A stretch of DNA of 64,000 bases, from assembly GCF_002835935.1 (NCBI RefSeq), contig NZ_PJCF01000002.1, positions 365,872 through 429,871 on the forward strand, written 5' to 3'. The notes under the pieces are model-generated. The model did no database searches, had not been told where the DNA came from, and saw nothing but the letters and a program-made list of their open reading frames with translations. Of the stretch, positions 1 to 9,551 are shown piece by piece. Positions within the stretch are counted from its first letter, which is position 1, and each line of letters begins with the position of its first letter. The position numbers and the translations under genes are program-made. Source of the stretch: Paraglaciecola sp. MB-3u-78. GTDB taxonomy: Bacteria; Pseudomonadota; Gammaproteobacteria; Enterobacterales; Alteromonadaceae.

Positions 1-943
1 TTGGATTTTCCATACCTCCAAAAGGAAAAGATGGTGGCAAAATCAATAAGTCGTAGCGATCCCAACTATAAGGGCCAAAGGCTTTTTCCGTGGCAATAAG
101 CATAGACTCAGTATCAGCAAACTCAGCAGCAGCAGCATCTAAAATACCTTGTTCGGAGTACACCCCGGTGCGCTCGCCCATTGATTTAAAGTGTAAGTCA
201 CCTACTGCTAAAGCGATCAGGTATGACGGGATAGGTTGAGGCATCGAGAATGCATACACCCCGTCTCGTTCGGTGTCAGGATCGTTAGACGCACTCATTA
301 CGGCTAGTAATTCCTTAGTGGTACGAATAGTCGCGTCATAGGTCATTCTGACTTGAGGAGAGTCTTGGAGCGGAATAAAACTGCGAGCATGAATAGCTTG
401 CGCTTGAGTGAATAAAAACGGATGTTTTTTACCTGCAGTTTGCTCTGGGGTTAACCACTGTACGCCAGATGCTTTAGGTGAGGTCTGATAACTAATCAAC
501 ACACTATCGGCAGCAGCCGGAACCTCAATGGTTAGGGCAGCACCTAAAAACGAATCACCGTTGCCTAAATCAAAATGAACCTCTTTCCCCATAGCAGTAA
601 CACTGTTGATAGTTAAGTCACGTGTATCTAATATCAGTTGCGTTGCATTTGGATCTACTTTCTGAAAATCTAACTCAGCCGTTCCCACTAACACCTTTTT
701 GGCAAAATCCACTGTCAAATCCAAGTTTAAGTGAGTCACTTTAATAGACTCTGGATTGGCAAACGAATGATAATCCTTACCGACTTGGATCGCATTTGTT
801 GTCACATCAGCAGAAGATACAGATTTATCTACTTTAGGGTTAGCGGCGGTACTAGATACAGTGTCATTAGATGACATGTCCCCAGAACAACTGCTAAGAA
901 TGGTTGCAGTCAATGCAGCAACAATAAAATATTTTATAATCAT
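1..943 (-). CDS. M1 family metallopeptidase (leukotriene A4 hydrolase-like), lipoprotein, 3' part outside window
   Basis: Zinc aminopeptidase of the M1 family. Only the first ~314 codons are present; the gene runs off the left edge. The start ATG is preceded by an AGGT ribosome site. The N-terminus is a lipoprotein signal peptide with the lipobox LSSC at about residues 17-20, so the enzyme should be tethered to a cell-envelope membrane. The body is the N-terminal beta-sandwich of M1 enzymes. It reaches the substrate-anchoring motif GGMENP, preceded by LPPSFPF, at the very edge; that arrangement is typical of LTA4 hydrolase/aminopeptidase B-type members. The HExxH zinc motif should lie just beyond the window, so catalytic competence cannot be judged. 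It is transcribed away from purL and lies downstream of a small membrane ORF in the same direction. The family call is firm; the substrate is unknown. Confidence 0.9.
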   Translation of the reverse strand, partial: MIIKYFIVAALTATILSSCSGDMSSNDTVSSTAANPKVDKSVSSADVTTNAIQVGKDYHSFANPESIKVTHLNLDLTVDFAKKVLVGTAELDFQKVDPNATQLILDTRDLTINSVTAMGKEVHFDLGNGDSFLGAALTIEVPAAADSVLISYQTSPKASGVQWLTPEQTAGKKHPFLFTQAQAIHARSFIPLQDSPQVRMTYDATIRTTKELLAVMSASNDPDTERDGVYAFSMPQPIPSYLIALAVGDLHFKSMGERTGVYSEQGILDAAAAEFADTESMLIATEKAFGPYSWDRYDLLILPPSFPFGGMENP

Positions 944-1143
944 GGTTTTACCTGATAGAAAGTACTTATATAAATTGTGGCATATTTACCGACACATAAA
1001 AATATGTAATCGCTGGGGTTTGTTTGAAATAACAAGTCGTTGAGCATAAATATACACTGCGATGCAAAGTGGAAGCAAAAATGGCAAACAATGAAATATT
1101 GGACGACGGTCTAGATGCGTTTTTATAAAGCGAAGTGAGCTTC

Positions 1144-1308
1144 CTAAGTGTGAGGGTGCATCTTGATTAGGCACTCTGGTGAAGCGTCTGTAGAAATCTG
1201 AGAAATAGTAGAAGACTTGGCCGAAGCACTAAAAATAGCAGCAACAATCAGAAAAATAACCGTGACTATTACACCGGTTAAACCAAAGCCTTTATTCGAA
1301 CGATTCAT
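1144..1308 (-). CDS. 54-residue single-pass membrane peptide, prepilin-like N-terminus
   Basis: A short ORF that I do not recognise as a named family. It has an ATG start with a GAGA-type ribosome site about 7 bases upstream. The peptide begins MNRSNKGFGLTGVIVTVIF, continues as one hydrophobic helix (about residues 8-30), and ends in a polar tail with one Cys and a terminal His-rich stretch. A short basic leader followed by KGF and a long hydrophobic segment resembles a type IV prepilin cleavage site, but the glutamate expected at mature position 5 is Gly here. No prepilin peptidase or pilin assembly gene is adjacent. It lies about 200 bp upstream of the M1 peptidase gene and in the same direction. 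Presence as a gene is moderately supported; function is unknown. Confidence 0.5.
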   Translation of the reverse strand: MNRSNKGFGLTGVIVTVIFLIVAAIFSASAKSSTISQISTDASPECLIKMHPHT

Positions 1309-1609
1309 GAGCGTCTCTTATAATTTTAATTTTTAATTTTATCGAACACATATCTTTTCACACTTTATTAACATGCAGAATACGAACTCCTTGTCAACAT
1401 TTCACTAAATATTAATCACTATTTTACTGATATACAAGGGTTTTATTATTTTTTTAACAAAAAACTTGAAATTGTCAAAAACTTAAGGTGAATGAAGTTG
1501 TAAATTTCCCAATCACCTAAAAAAATCGATATCAATAAATACTAGTTATATAAGTCAATTTATACGCCTTTATACAATATTTGAGCCCAACTTTTAATAA
1601 AAGTTCCCT
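1309..1609. other. AT-rich intergenic stretch between purL and the small membrane ORF
   Basis: No ORF with a credible start was found. The DNA is strongly AT-rich with many A and T runs. A short hairpin (AACTTTT/AAAAGTT, around 1590-1607) follows the purL stop but has no clear T tract, so I do not call it a terminator with confidence. The promoter of the small membrane ORF probably lies here. Confidence 0.4.
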
Positions 1610-4600
1610 CTAGCCTAAATAAACTCGAGCGTTTCTAAACATGCGCATCCAAGCACTGTCTTCTTGCCAATCATCAGGATGCCAAGAGTTTGCCACAGTT
1701 CTGAATACCCTTTCAGGATGGGGCATCATAATCGTTGACCTACCATCATTACTGGTTAATCCAGCAATGCCAAGTGGAGATCCGTTCGGGTTAGCGGGGT
1801 AGTTTTGGGTGACACTACCGTAATTATCCACATATTGCAGAGCAACGGCAGCACTTTGTAAGGCGTTTAGTGCGCCTTGTTCGGTGGCAAACTCTGCTCG
1901 ACCTTCACCGTGAGAAACTGCAATGGGCATTCTTGAGCCCTGCATACCATCAAAAAAGACTGATTTTGATGGTTTGACTTCTAACATCGCTACACGTGCC
2001 TCAAAGCGTTCAGATTGATTCGACACAAAATGTGGCCACAGCTCTGTACCAGGAATAAGAGACTTCAAATTAGACATCATCTGGCAACCATTACACACAC
2101 CTAGAGAAAAAGAATCTTGGCGCGCAAAAAACTCAGCAAACTTATCTCTGGCTTGATTGTTAAACAAAATAGATTTTGCCCAGCCCTCCCCGGCTCCTAA
2201 AACGTCACCATAAGAAAACCCGCCGCAAGCCACTAAACCTTTAAATGTATCTAAAGATTGTTTACCCGATAATAAATCACTCATGTGCACATCAACCGCA
2301 CTGAACCCAGCACGATCAAATGCAGCAGCCATTTCAACATGGGAGTTCACGCCTTGCTCACGCAGTATAGCGATACGTGGGGCCACACCTTTGAGAATAT
2401 ACGGAGCAGCAACATCTTCAGTGACATCAAAACTTAAGTGTGCATGTAAACCGGGATCTTTGCTATCAGCCTTAGCGGCGTGCTCTTGCTCAGCACAACT
2501 TGGATTGTCCCGCAACTTTTGCATATGACGCGTAGTTTGAGCCCAAGTTTGACGATAAAACACACGGCTATTTTCAAGAACAACTTGTCCGTTTTGTTTG
2601 AATACAATCTGGTCAGTGTTATTGAGGCTACCAATACTGTGCACTAGATGCTGGATTTCATACTTAGCAAACACTTTTAATACACGTTCTTTTTCAGCCA
2701 CAGAAATTTGTACAACAGCACCTAATTCCTCATTAAATAATAATTCAAGTGCTGATCCGCTGAGTGTATCTAAATGGATATCGACGCCTGATTTGCCAGC
2801 AAAGGCCATTTCCACGATAGAGGTAAATAAGCCACCATCAGATCTGTCGTGATAAGCCAATAAACGTTTTTCATTGACTAATTGCTGCACGGCGAGAAAG
2901 AAGCCTTTTAATATTGAGGGAGAATCGACATCCGGTGCCACATTTCCTAGCTGCTGATATACCTGAGCTAAACAAGATGCACCTAGACGATTTTGCCCTT
3001 GTCCTAAGTCAATCAGCAATAATTCAGTTGCGCCTACTTTACTTTTTAATTCTGGGGTTAAAGTATTGCGAATATCTTGTACTGCTCCAAAAGCAGTGAT
3101 CACCAAAGAAAGTGGTGATGTAACCGATTTGTCACCTTGATCATCCTGCCAAGTGGTTTTCATAGACATCGAATCTTTGCCTACAGGAATAGTAATATCC
3201 AAAGCAGGACATAACTCTTCACCTACTGCTTTGACCGCTTCATACAAACCTGCGTCTTCACCTGGATGCCCTGCTGCTGCCATCCAATTGGCTGATAAGT
3301 TGATACGCTTTAAATCACCAATATCCGCTGCGGCTAAATTAGTTAACGCTTCCCCAACTGCCATTCGTGCAGAGGCGGCATAATTAATCAATGCAATAGG
3401 TGTGCGCTCTCCCAAAGACATAGCTTCACCCTGATAACTATCAAAGGAACTGGCAGTCACTGCCACATCGGCCACTGGCACTTGCCAAGGCCCGACCATT
3501 TGATCTCTGGCGACTAAACCTGTTACTGAACGATCCCCAATAGTGATCAAAAAAGTTTTTTCAGCCACAGTCGGTAAACTTAACACTTTGTACGCTGCCT
3601 CAGTTAAATTCATCAAACTGGTGTCAATCGCTGGCGTGTCAAGGGTTTTAGATGTTACTTCACGATGCATTTTAGGTGTTTTACCTAACAATACTTCGAG
3701 GGGCATATCAATCGCGTTGTTATCAAAATGTTGGTCACTAAGGGTCAGGTGCTCTTCTTTAGTTGCTTCGCCCACTACCGCAAAAGGCGCACGTTCACGG
3801 CGACATATGTCAGCAAAAGTCTCAAGGTTTTCTGGAGCAACCGACATCACATAACGTTCTTGTGATTCATTACACCACACTTCTAAAGGTGACATGCCAG
3901 GCTCGTCATTAGGCACATTGCGCAATTCAAATTTACCACCGCGTCCGCCATCACTCACTAACTCTGGGAAGGCATTAGATAAACCACCCGCACCCACATC
4001 ATGGATAAATTGAATGGGGTTTGCATCTCCCATCTGCCAACATTTATCAATCACTTCTTGGCAACGACGTTCCATTTCTGGGTTACCACGTTGTACCGAC
4101 GCAAAGTCTAAGTCTTCGTTAGATTGACCTGACGCCATAGATGAAGCTGCACCGCCGCCCAAACCAATATTCATAGCTGGGCCACCTAAAGCAATTAATT
4201 TAGCCCCAACGGTGATTTCGCCTTTTTGAATATGTGATTTACGAATATTGCCCAAACCACCAGCGAGCATAATGGGTTTGTGATATCCCCTCACCTCTTC
4301 GCCGTTAAAACTGATGACTTTTTGCTCGTATGTACGGAAATAGCCTAAAATGCTGGGACGACCAAACTCATTATTAAAGGCCGCTCCGCCAAGGGGTCCA
4401 TCCATCATAATATCGTAAGCACTGACAATACGCGCGGGCTTACCGAAGTCTGTTTCCCAAGGTTGCTCAAAGCCGGGGATACGTAGGTTAGACACAGAAA
4501 AACCGATTAAACCCGCTTTAGGTTTAGAGCCTCTTCCCGTTGCGCCTTCATCTCGTATTTCGCCACCAGATCCTGTAGCGGCCCCAGAAAACGGCGCAAT

Positions 4601-5506
4601 AGCAGTAGGATGATTATGGGTTTCGACCTTCATCAAAATATCGATATCTTCATGATGATAACGGTATTCGTTATCCTGTGATGCTGGGAAAAAACGCCCC
4701 GCAAAACTACCTTCCATCACCGCTGCATTATCTTTGTAGGCTGAATGTACGTTTTCACCGCACTGTTCATACGTATTTTTAATCATTTTAAATAATGATT
4801 TAGGCTGTACTTGACCGTCGATCGTCCAGTCCGCGTTAAATATTTTGTGACGACAGTGTTCAGAGTTGGCTTGGGCAAACATATATAACTCAACGTCATT
4901 AGGATTGCGTCCCAATCGACTGAAATTATCAAATAGATAATCCACTTCATCATCAGCTAAAGCTAAACCTAAACGAATATTGGCTTGTTGCAGCGCAGCC
5001 TTCCCCTGACTGAGCATATCCACAGAAGCCAAAGGAGTCGGTTCACTTTGCACAAACAACGACTCAGCAGTTTGAAAATCAGACATCACTATTTCTGTCA
5101 TTCTATCGTGAAGCAATGCTTTTACTGCCACTGATTGTGCGTCTGTTAAATTACCTTCTTGCATTTGCAGATAATAAGCCACGCCTCTTTCTAAGCGCTG
5201 CACTTTGTCTAAACCACAGTTATGGGCAATATCTGTAGACTTTGAAGACCAAGGCGAAATAGTTCCAGGCCTAGGGGTGACCAAAAATAAAACACCTTCA
5301 GGCTTGTGTTCTTGGATAGTGGGACCGTAAGTTAACAACTTGGTCAGTATTGACTCTTCTTGTTCTGTGAGTGGCGCTGAAACCATCACAAAATGTGCGT
5401 ATTCAGCATAAACACCAGATACTGGTAGGCCATGTTCGGCAAATTGAGCAAGATATTTTTCAATTCGAAAATCGGATAAAGCAGGTGTACCGCGAAGCAC
5501 TAACAT
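1610..5506 (-). CDS. purL: Phosphoribosylformylglycinamidine synthase (FGAM synthase), large PurL
   Basis: Catalyses ATP- and glutamine-dependent conversion of FGAR to FGAM, the fourth step of de novo purine synthesis, in the cytoplasm. The 1298-residue length matches the single-chain enterobacterial enzyme (about 1295). Visible parts are an N-terminal PurS-like region, two AIR-synthase-type halves with the NSEHCRHK signature and the ETHNHPTAI segment, and a C-terminal class I glutamine amidotransferase with nucleophile Cys in GVCNGCQ and the late HPERV motif. The start ATG has an AGGT site about 10 bases upstream. It is divergent from mltF, the conserved arrangement in Gammaproteobacteria. 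No classical PurR palindrome was seen upstream, only a different inverted repeat. Confidence 0.98.
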   Translation of the reverse strand: MLVLRGTPALSDFRIEKYLAQFAEHGLPVSGVYAEYAHFVMVSAPLTEQEESILTKLLTYGPTIQEHKPEGVLFLVTPRPGTISPWSSKSTDIAHNCGLDKVQRLERGVAYYLQMQEGNLTDAQSVAVKALLHDRMTEIVMSDFQTAESLFVQSEPTPLASVDMLSQGKAALQQANIRLGLALADDEVDYLFDNFSRLGRNPNDVELYMFAQANSEHCRHKIFNADWTIDGQVQPKSLFKMIKNTYEQCGENVHSAYKDNAAVMEGSFAGRFFPASQDNEYRYHHEDIDILMKVETHNHPTAIAPFSGAATGSGGEIRDEGATGRGSKPKAGLIGFSVSNLRIPGFEQPWETDFGKPARIVSAYDIMMDGPLGGAAFNNEFGRPSILGYFRTYEQKVISFNGEEVRGYHKPIMLAGGLGNIRKSHIQKGEITVGAKLIALGGPAMNIGLGGGAASSMASGQSNEDLDFASVQRGNPEMERRCQEVIDKCWQMGDANPIQFIHDVGAGGLSNAFPELVSDGGRGGKFELRNVPNDEPGMSPLEVWCNESQERYVMSVAPENLETFADICRRERAPFAVVGEATKEEHLTLSDQHFDNNAIDMPLEVLLGKTPKMHREVTSKTLDTPAIDTSLMNLTEAAYKVLSLPTVAEKTFLITIGDRSVTGLVARDQMVGPWQVPVADVAVTASSFDSYQGEAMSLGERTPIALINYAASARMAVGEALTNLAAADIGDLKRINLSANWMAAAGHPGEDAGLYEAVKAVGEELCPALDITIPVGKDSMSMKTTWQDDQGDKSVTSPLSLVITAFGAVQDIRNTLTPELKSKVGATELLLIDLGQGQNRLGASCLAQVYQQLGNVAPDVDSPSILKGFFLAVQQLVNEKRLLAYHDRSDGGLFTSIVEMAFAGKSGVDIHLDTLSGSALELLFNEELGAVVQISVAEKERVLKVFAKYEIQHLVHSIGSLNNTDQIVFKQNGQVVLENSRVFYRQTWAQTTRHMQKLRDNPSCAEQEHAAKADSKDPGLHAHLSFDVTEDVAAPYILKGVAPRIAILREQGVNSHVEMAAAFDRAGFSAVDVHMSDLLSGKQSLDTFKGLVACGGFSYGDVLGAGEGWAKSILFNNQARDKFAEFFARQDSFSLGVCNGCQMMSNLKSLIPGTELWPHFVSNQSERFEARVAMLEVKPSKSVFFDGMQGSRMPIAVSHGEGRAEFATEQGALNALQSAAVALQYVDNYGSVTQNYPANPNGSPLGIAGLTSNDGRSTIMMPHPERVFRTVANSWHPDDWQEDSAWMRMFRNARVYLG

Positions 5507-5527
5507 AAAGCCATTACCTATAGCAGA

Positions 5528-5555
5528 ATTCGCATATCACTTAGAATTTGCGAAT
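5528..5555. promoter_or_regulatory. Inverted repeat in the purL leader
   Basis: Arms ATTCGCA and TGCGAAT are separated by 14 bases, about 22-49 bases upstream of the purL start codon. It could be an operator or an RNA hairpin in the purL leader. It does not match the PurR consensus (GCAAACGTTTGC). Function is inferred only from position. Confidence 0.3.
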
Positions 5556-5778
5556 CGATGAATGAGGAATTTTAAGGCGCGAATTATAGGGTAATTTCAC
5601 TACATTTATAAGCATCAGTTTCGCTAAAAACCTAGTTTTTTGTTTTAATTCATAACTTTACTTGCTTTGTGATATGACCAAATAGTCTACTTTGTTAGAC
5701 TCACAGCTAAACAAAGCACTGGATGAAACCCGATAACTTGTTCACAATAGGATCTCATATACAATACTACCTAAACAT

Positions 5779-5783
5779 GAGGG
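5779..5783 (+). promoter_or_regulatory. Ribosome binding site that points to an ATT start for mltF
   Basis: A GAGGG motif lies 7 bases before an ATT codon at 5791. That codon opens the mltF frame with a complete lipoprotein signal peptide. The nearest conventional start in frame is a TTG at 5815, which has no ribosome site near it and would remove both positively charged residues of the signal. The overlapping ATG at 5777 is in another frame and stops after three codons. Confidence 0.5.
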
Positions 5784-5790
5784 TATAGTT

Positions 5791-7203
5791 ATTCGTTTAC
5801 AGCGCAGTCTCATTTTGCTTCTAATACTACTAATTGGTGGCTGTAATGACATCAAACAATCTTCCACCTTGGGGGATATACTAGATACAGGAGTATTAAA
5901 AGTTGGCACCACTTATGGGTTAACCACCTATTACAATGGCGCAACTGGGCCCGTTGGCTTTGAATATGAACTGGCCGAAGGTTTTGCAGATTACCTTGGC
6001 GTTAAACTTGAAGTTTTCCCCTACTACAATTTAGACGACTTATTTCCTCAATTAACTGATGCTCATCTAGATATGATTGCAGCCGGCATAAGCGTTAGCC
6101 CCGAACGATATCAAAGATTCAAATTTGGCCCAGGTTATCAGCGTGTCAGTGAAAAACTGGTATTCAAGCAAGGTAAAGAATGGCCCCGATCGATTAAAGA
6201 TTTAAAAGGTGACTTGGTTATCGCTGCAGGTAGTAGCCATCATGACTCACTACTTCGGTTACAAAAGGATAATGAACAACTTAGTTGGCAAGAAACTGAC
6301 GACAGTGATATGGAGGAATTACTAGAGATGGTGTTGAGTGAAGAATTGGATTACACCATAGCCGACTCCAATATTTTGGCCTTAATGCGCCGCCGTTACC
6401 CTGATCTCTCTATCGGTTTTTCCATCAGTCCCGAACAAGATATTGCTTGGGCAGTCAATAAAGATAGAGATGATTCTTTGTTGGCCGCGCTAATTGAGTA
6501 TTTTGGCATCATCCAGAACAATGGGATTTTGGCTGCTTTAGAAGACAAATATTTTGGTCATGTTCGACAGTTTAATTATGTTGATACTAGGGAATTCATA
6601 AAATCTTCAAGAGAAGTTTTACCCGAATTCAAACCATGGTTTGTGCAATATTCGAATGATCTAGATTGGCGTTTATTAGCCGCTATGAGTTATCAAGAGA
6701 GCCACTGGGATCCCAAAGCTATATCTGTAACAGGTGTTCGCGGCATGATGATGCTAACACTGATTACAGCTTCAGAATTAGGCATTGTGTCTAGGCTGGA
6801 TCCTGAGCAAAGTATTAAAGGCGGGGCAAAATACCTAACTAAACTTCTTAAACGTATCCCGGATCGCATTACACAACCTGACCGTTTATGGTTTGCCCTG
6901 GCGTCTTACAATGTGGGATTGGGGCATTTAGAGGATGCTAGAGTATTAACCGAACGCCAAGGCGCTAATCCTGATATGTGGATAGACGTAAAAATAAGAC
7001 TACTTCAATTAAGACAGAAAAAATATTATAAAACAACTCGTTACGGCTATGCACGTGGCAACGAAGCTGTCGCATATGTCGATAACATTAGACGTTACTA
7101 CGACACACTTGTTTGGTTAGACGAACAACAACCGCAAATGTTAGAGCCAGAAATCACACCGGACGAGACATCTACACAAGATGGCTCGGAAGTAGCTGAT
7201 TAA
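5791..7203 (+). CDS. mltF: Membrane-bound lytic murein transglycosylase F
   Basis: Cleaves peptidoglycan glycosidic bonds with formation of 1,6-anhydro-muropeptides, from the periplasmic side of the outer membrane. Domains in order: signal peptide with lipobox IGGC, a solute-binding-protein family 3 module (about residues 35-260), then a goose-type lysozyme SLT domain. The catalytic Glu is in YQESHWDP (residue 303 counting from ATT), followed by GVRGMMMLT. C-terminal motifs YNVG and YGYARG also fit MltF. About 470 residues against 518 in E. coli, with a shorter tail. The start is chosen from the GAGGG site and the signal peptide; a TTG at 5815 is the conventional alternative. The purL-mltF-tadA neighbourhood is conserved. 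Confidence 0.94.
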   Translation: MRLQRSLILLLILLIGGCNDIKQSSTLGDILDTGVLKVGTTYGLTTYYNGATGPVGFEYELAEGFADYLGVKLEVFPYYNLDDLFPQLTDAHLDMIAAGISVSPERYQRFKFGPGYQRVSEKLVFKQGKEWPRSIKDLKGDLVIAAGSSHHDSLLRLQKDNEQLSWQETDDSDMEELLEMVLSEELDYTIADSNILALMRRRYPDLSIGFSISPEQDIAWAVNKDRDDSLLAALIEYFGIIQNNGILAALEDKYFGHVRQFNYVDTREFIKSSREVLPEFKPWFVQYSNDLDWRLLAAMSYQESHWDPKAISVTGVRGMMMLTLITASELGIVSRLDPEQSIKGGAKYLTKLLKRIPDRITQPDRLWFALASYNVGLGHLEDARVLTERQGANPDMWIDVKIRLLQLRQKKYYKTTRYGYARGNEAVAYVDNIRRYYDTLVWLDEQQPQMLEPEITPDETSTQDGSEVAD

Positions 7204-7387
7204 GCTACTATTCATATTAGGCGTCTCATTAACCCAATAGCTAAACTTCTCGTTTAAAGTCATACCATCGATTGAATTAATTTGCCTAAAAAGTTCAATT
7301 GTCATAAATTTTTAACAAAGTTCGCTTATGGTGATTAAACTTTAATGAGTTTTGTAGAGTATAGATAAAGAATGAATAGGAATTACA

Positions 7388-7540
7388 ATGAAAAAACGCA
7401 CCACTTTCATAAATAGAAATCGCTTAGGTAGCAACAGCAGAAGACGTCAACTACTCAAACGTGTTCATCAGAAAGTGATATCACGTCGCCAAAATTTTCA
7501 AATAATAGAGGCCACTGAAGAATTATCACAAGCCTGCTGA
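7388..7540 (+). CDS. 50-residue highly basic hypothetical peptide
   Basis: ATG start with an AGGA ribosome site 6-7 bases upstream. The peptide is rich in Arg and Lys in its first 35 residues (for example SNSRRRQLLKRVHQK and SRRQNF) and turns acidic near the end (IEATEELSQAC). No membrane segment and no recognised domain. The composition would suit a nucleic-acid or ribosome-associated peptide, but that is a guess. It ends 10 bases before the convergent tadA stop. Confidence 0.6.
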   Translation: MKKRTTFINRNRLGSNSRRRQLLKRVHQKVISRRQNFQIIEATEELSQAC

Positions 7541-7549
7541 GACAGCTTG

Positions 7550-8062
<513 letters not shown>

Positions 8063-8229
8063 TTACGTCACTCAATTGGCCATTTTCGCCAAAATTAAAA
8101 ATAAAAATCCGACTGAAAAACTCTAACCACTTGATATGTATACTTTTATAATTATGGTCAATAATTTGCTTTGTAACTGGCATAAGCATAAACTTTTTAT
8201 AAATCGTGACAAGGGAAAGGGGATAAAAC

Positions 8230-8472
8230 ATGAATATCACAGCCATAGTAATAGTCGCAGTAGTCTGTTGGGCAATAGTCGAACTAGTGAATGGTCCAAA
8301 AGGTAAGAAAAAGGATAAAAAAGACGCCGACCAAATTAACCTGACAAATAACTTAGAAAGTGACATGGCTATTATGCGCCAACGGATCGAAACCTTAGAA
8401 AAAATTGTGACCGATGAAAAATACGATCTCAATTGTCAATTCGATGATTTGAAAAAAGATAAAGTAGCCTAA
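8230..8472 (+). CDS. Small PspB-like membrane protein
   Basis: 80 residues with a strong AAGGGG ribosome site 7 bases before the ATG. One N-terminal membrane helix (residues 2-20) is followed by a Lys-rich juxtamembrane segment and a short coiled coil with RQRIETLEKI. This is the layout of PspB, the phage-shock membrane regulator: helix, basic linker, then MRxRIxxLExIL. No pspA, pspC or pspF lies nearby, so I call it PspB-like rather than PspB. An antisense ORF across the same DNA looks like a shadow. Confidence 0.75.
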   Translation: MNITAIVIVAVVCWAIVELVNGPKGKKKDKKDADQINLTNNLESDMAIMRQRIETLEKIVTDEKYDLNCQFDDLKKDKVA

Positions 8473-8972
8473 AGTACAAACCGAATTGAAACCTGCCATT
8501 CAAGATAGAAACTGAATAGAAAAGTTTGAAGTCACCTGTGTACATCACTTTAAATCGGATGATTGACGTGCCACAGAGTCATTCTTAATTGTTTATCTAT
8601 TGATGTTATACCAAAGACTCACATAACCCACTTTCTAAGTGGGCTTTTTTAATGTAATGAAATGATTTTGGGCCGACTAGGCGACATATAAATAAACGTG
8701 AAAGCAACCAAAGGAAACCTTCTGGATCATAATGTAGGATTCTGTAAGTGATTCACACAAAGCAGATATCGATGACACTCTTCCCCCTAGCGCTCACCTT
8801 GCTTTAACTTTATCCATATACTAAATTATTTGTAATGGTAAACCTGATCATAAAAGAGTTGTTTAACTTAAGTTAGTAGCATTTAGGTCCAGGCTATTAA
8901 AGATGCTGCGTTTTAAAATTAACCTGTCCTCATCAGTTTCTTGGGCGTTGATTGGAATCGGAGTAAAAAAGC
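8473..8972. other. Gene-poor stretch between the PspB-like gene and the DUF6436-like gene
   Basis: It holds one clear terminator at 8627-8651 and otherwise no ORF with a credible start on either strand. No repeat or tRNA was seen. Confidence 0.4.
8627..8651 (+). terminator. Rho-independent terminator
   Basis: A perfect 7-bp stem CCCACTT/AAGTGGG with a 3-base loop is followed by a C and a run of T. It lies about 155 bases after the PspB-like gene and probably ends its transcript. Confidence 0.8.
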
Positions 8973-9512
8973 TCACACTTTACTGCAATAACAACCTGTT
9001 GCTTCCAGAGGTATGATAGCTCCCAAAGTCGCTGTTCTATCAAGATAAGGTTCAACTGTGCCATTTCCCGAAAGGCATCCTATGCCTGTTGAGTAGGGAC
9101 CCAAGTAAGCCAAGCTGCCTTCAAGATCAAATACCGCAATGGCGGGTGTGCTGCTAAGGATATCTTTCAAACCGGGAATATCTTCGACATTTACTGCTAT
9201 GTTTGTTTTACCGAAGCGAGAAACCTTGTCTTTCACTTCATGAATATGACGGCTTGCGGTGAGTTGACAAAGACAATCATCTTCACTAATGATATGAACG
9301 ACACTTTTAGCTAATGGTTTATCTAAAGCACCAGAGATTAACAGTGAAAATTTACTATCAAATTCAGGTTGAATCGACGCTCTATATAACGAGCCTGAAG
9401 CATCAAAGAGAACCTCTGTAGATTTGCTTGCAAAGAAAAGCCCGAAGATGACGGTTATTAACCATATGGGTATAACCGTCATTAATAAGACATTATTCTT
9501 ATTAAACTGCAC
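8973..9512 (-). CDS. Membrane-anchored Cys-containing protein, possibly DUF6436
   Basis: 179 residues starting with GTG. One N-terminal membrane helix (about 10-28) is followed by an extracytoplasmic domain. The region around DDCLCQ (about residues 78-83), then VFDLEGSLAYLGPY and a C-terminal GCYCSKV, suggests a thioredoxin-like fold with extra cysteines. It resembles proteins annotated DUF6436 in Alteromonadales; that assignment is from memory. It lies directly downstream of the chemoreceptor gene, 31 bases after its stop, and is probably co-transcribed. The biological role is unknown. Confidence 0.7.
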   Translation of the reverse strand: MQFNKNNVLLMTVIPIWLITVIFGLFFASKSTEVLFDASGSLYRASIQPEFDSKFSLLISGALDKPLAKSVVHIISEDDCLCQLTASRHIHEVKDKVSRFGKTNIAVNVEDIPGLKDILSSTPAIAVFDLEGSLAYLGPYSTGIGCLSGNGTVEPYLDRTATLGAIIPLEATGCYCSKV

Positions 9513-9551
9513 AATGCTTTAGCCGCACTATGCTTTAGCCGCACTATGCTT
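9509..9551. repeat. 16-bp tandem repeat, about 2.7 copies, at a gene junction
   Basis: The unit GCACTATGCTTTAGCC (plus-strand reading) occurs as one copy with a single change, one exact copy and a partial copy. It spans the stop codon of the chemoreceptor gene and the start codon of the following gene, so the repeat sets the spacing between the two. Confidence 0.9.

Noticed and set aside
986..1174. 62-codon minus-strand ORF downstream of the prepilin-like peptide
   Set aside because: It overlaps the end of the better-supported 54-residue ORF in another frame, has no ribosome site, and its composition is unlike a protein.
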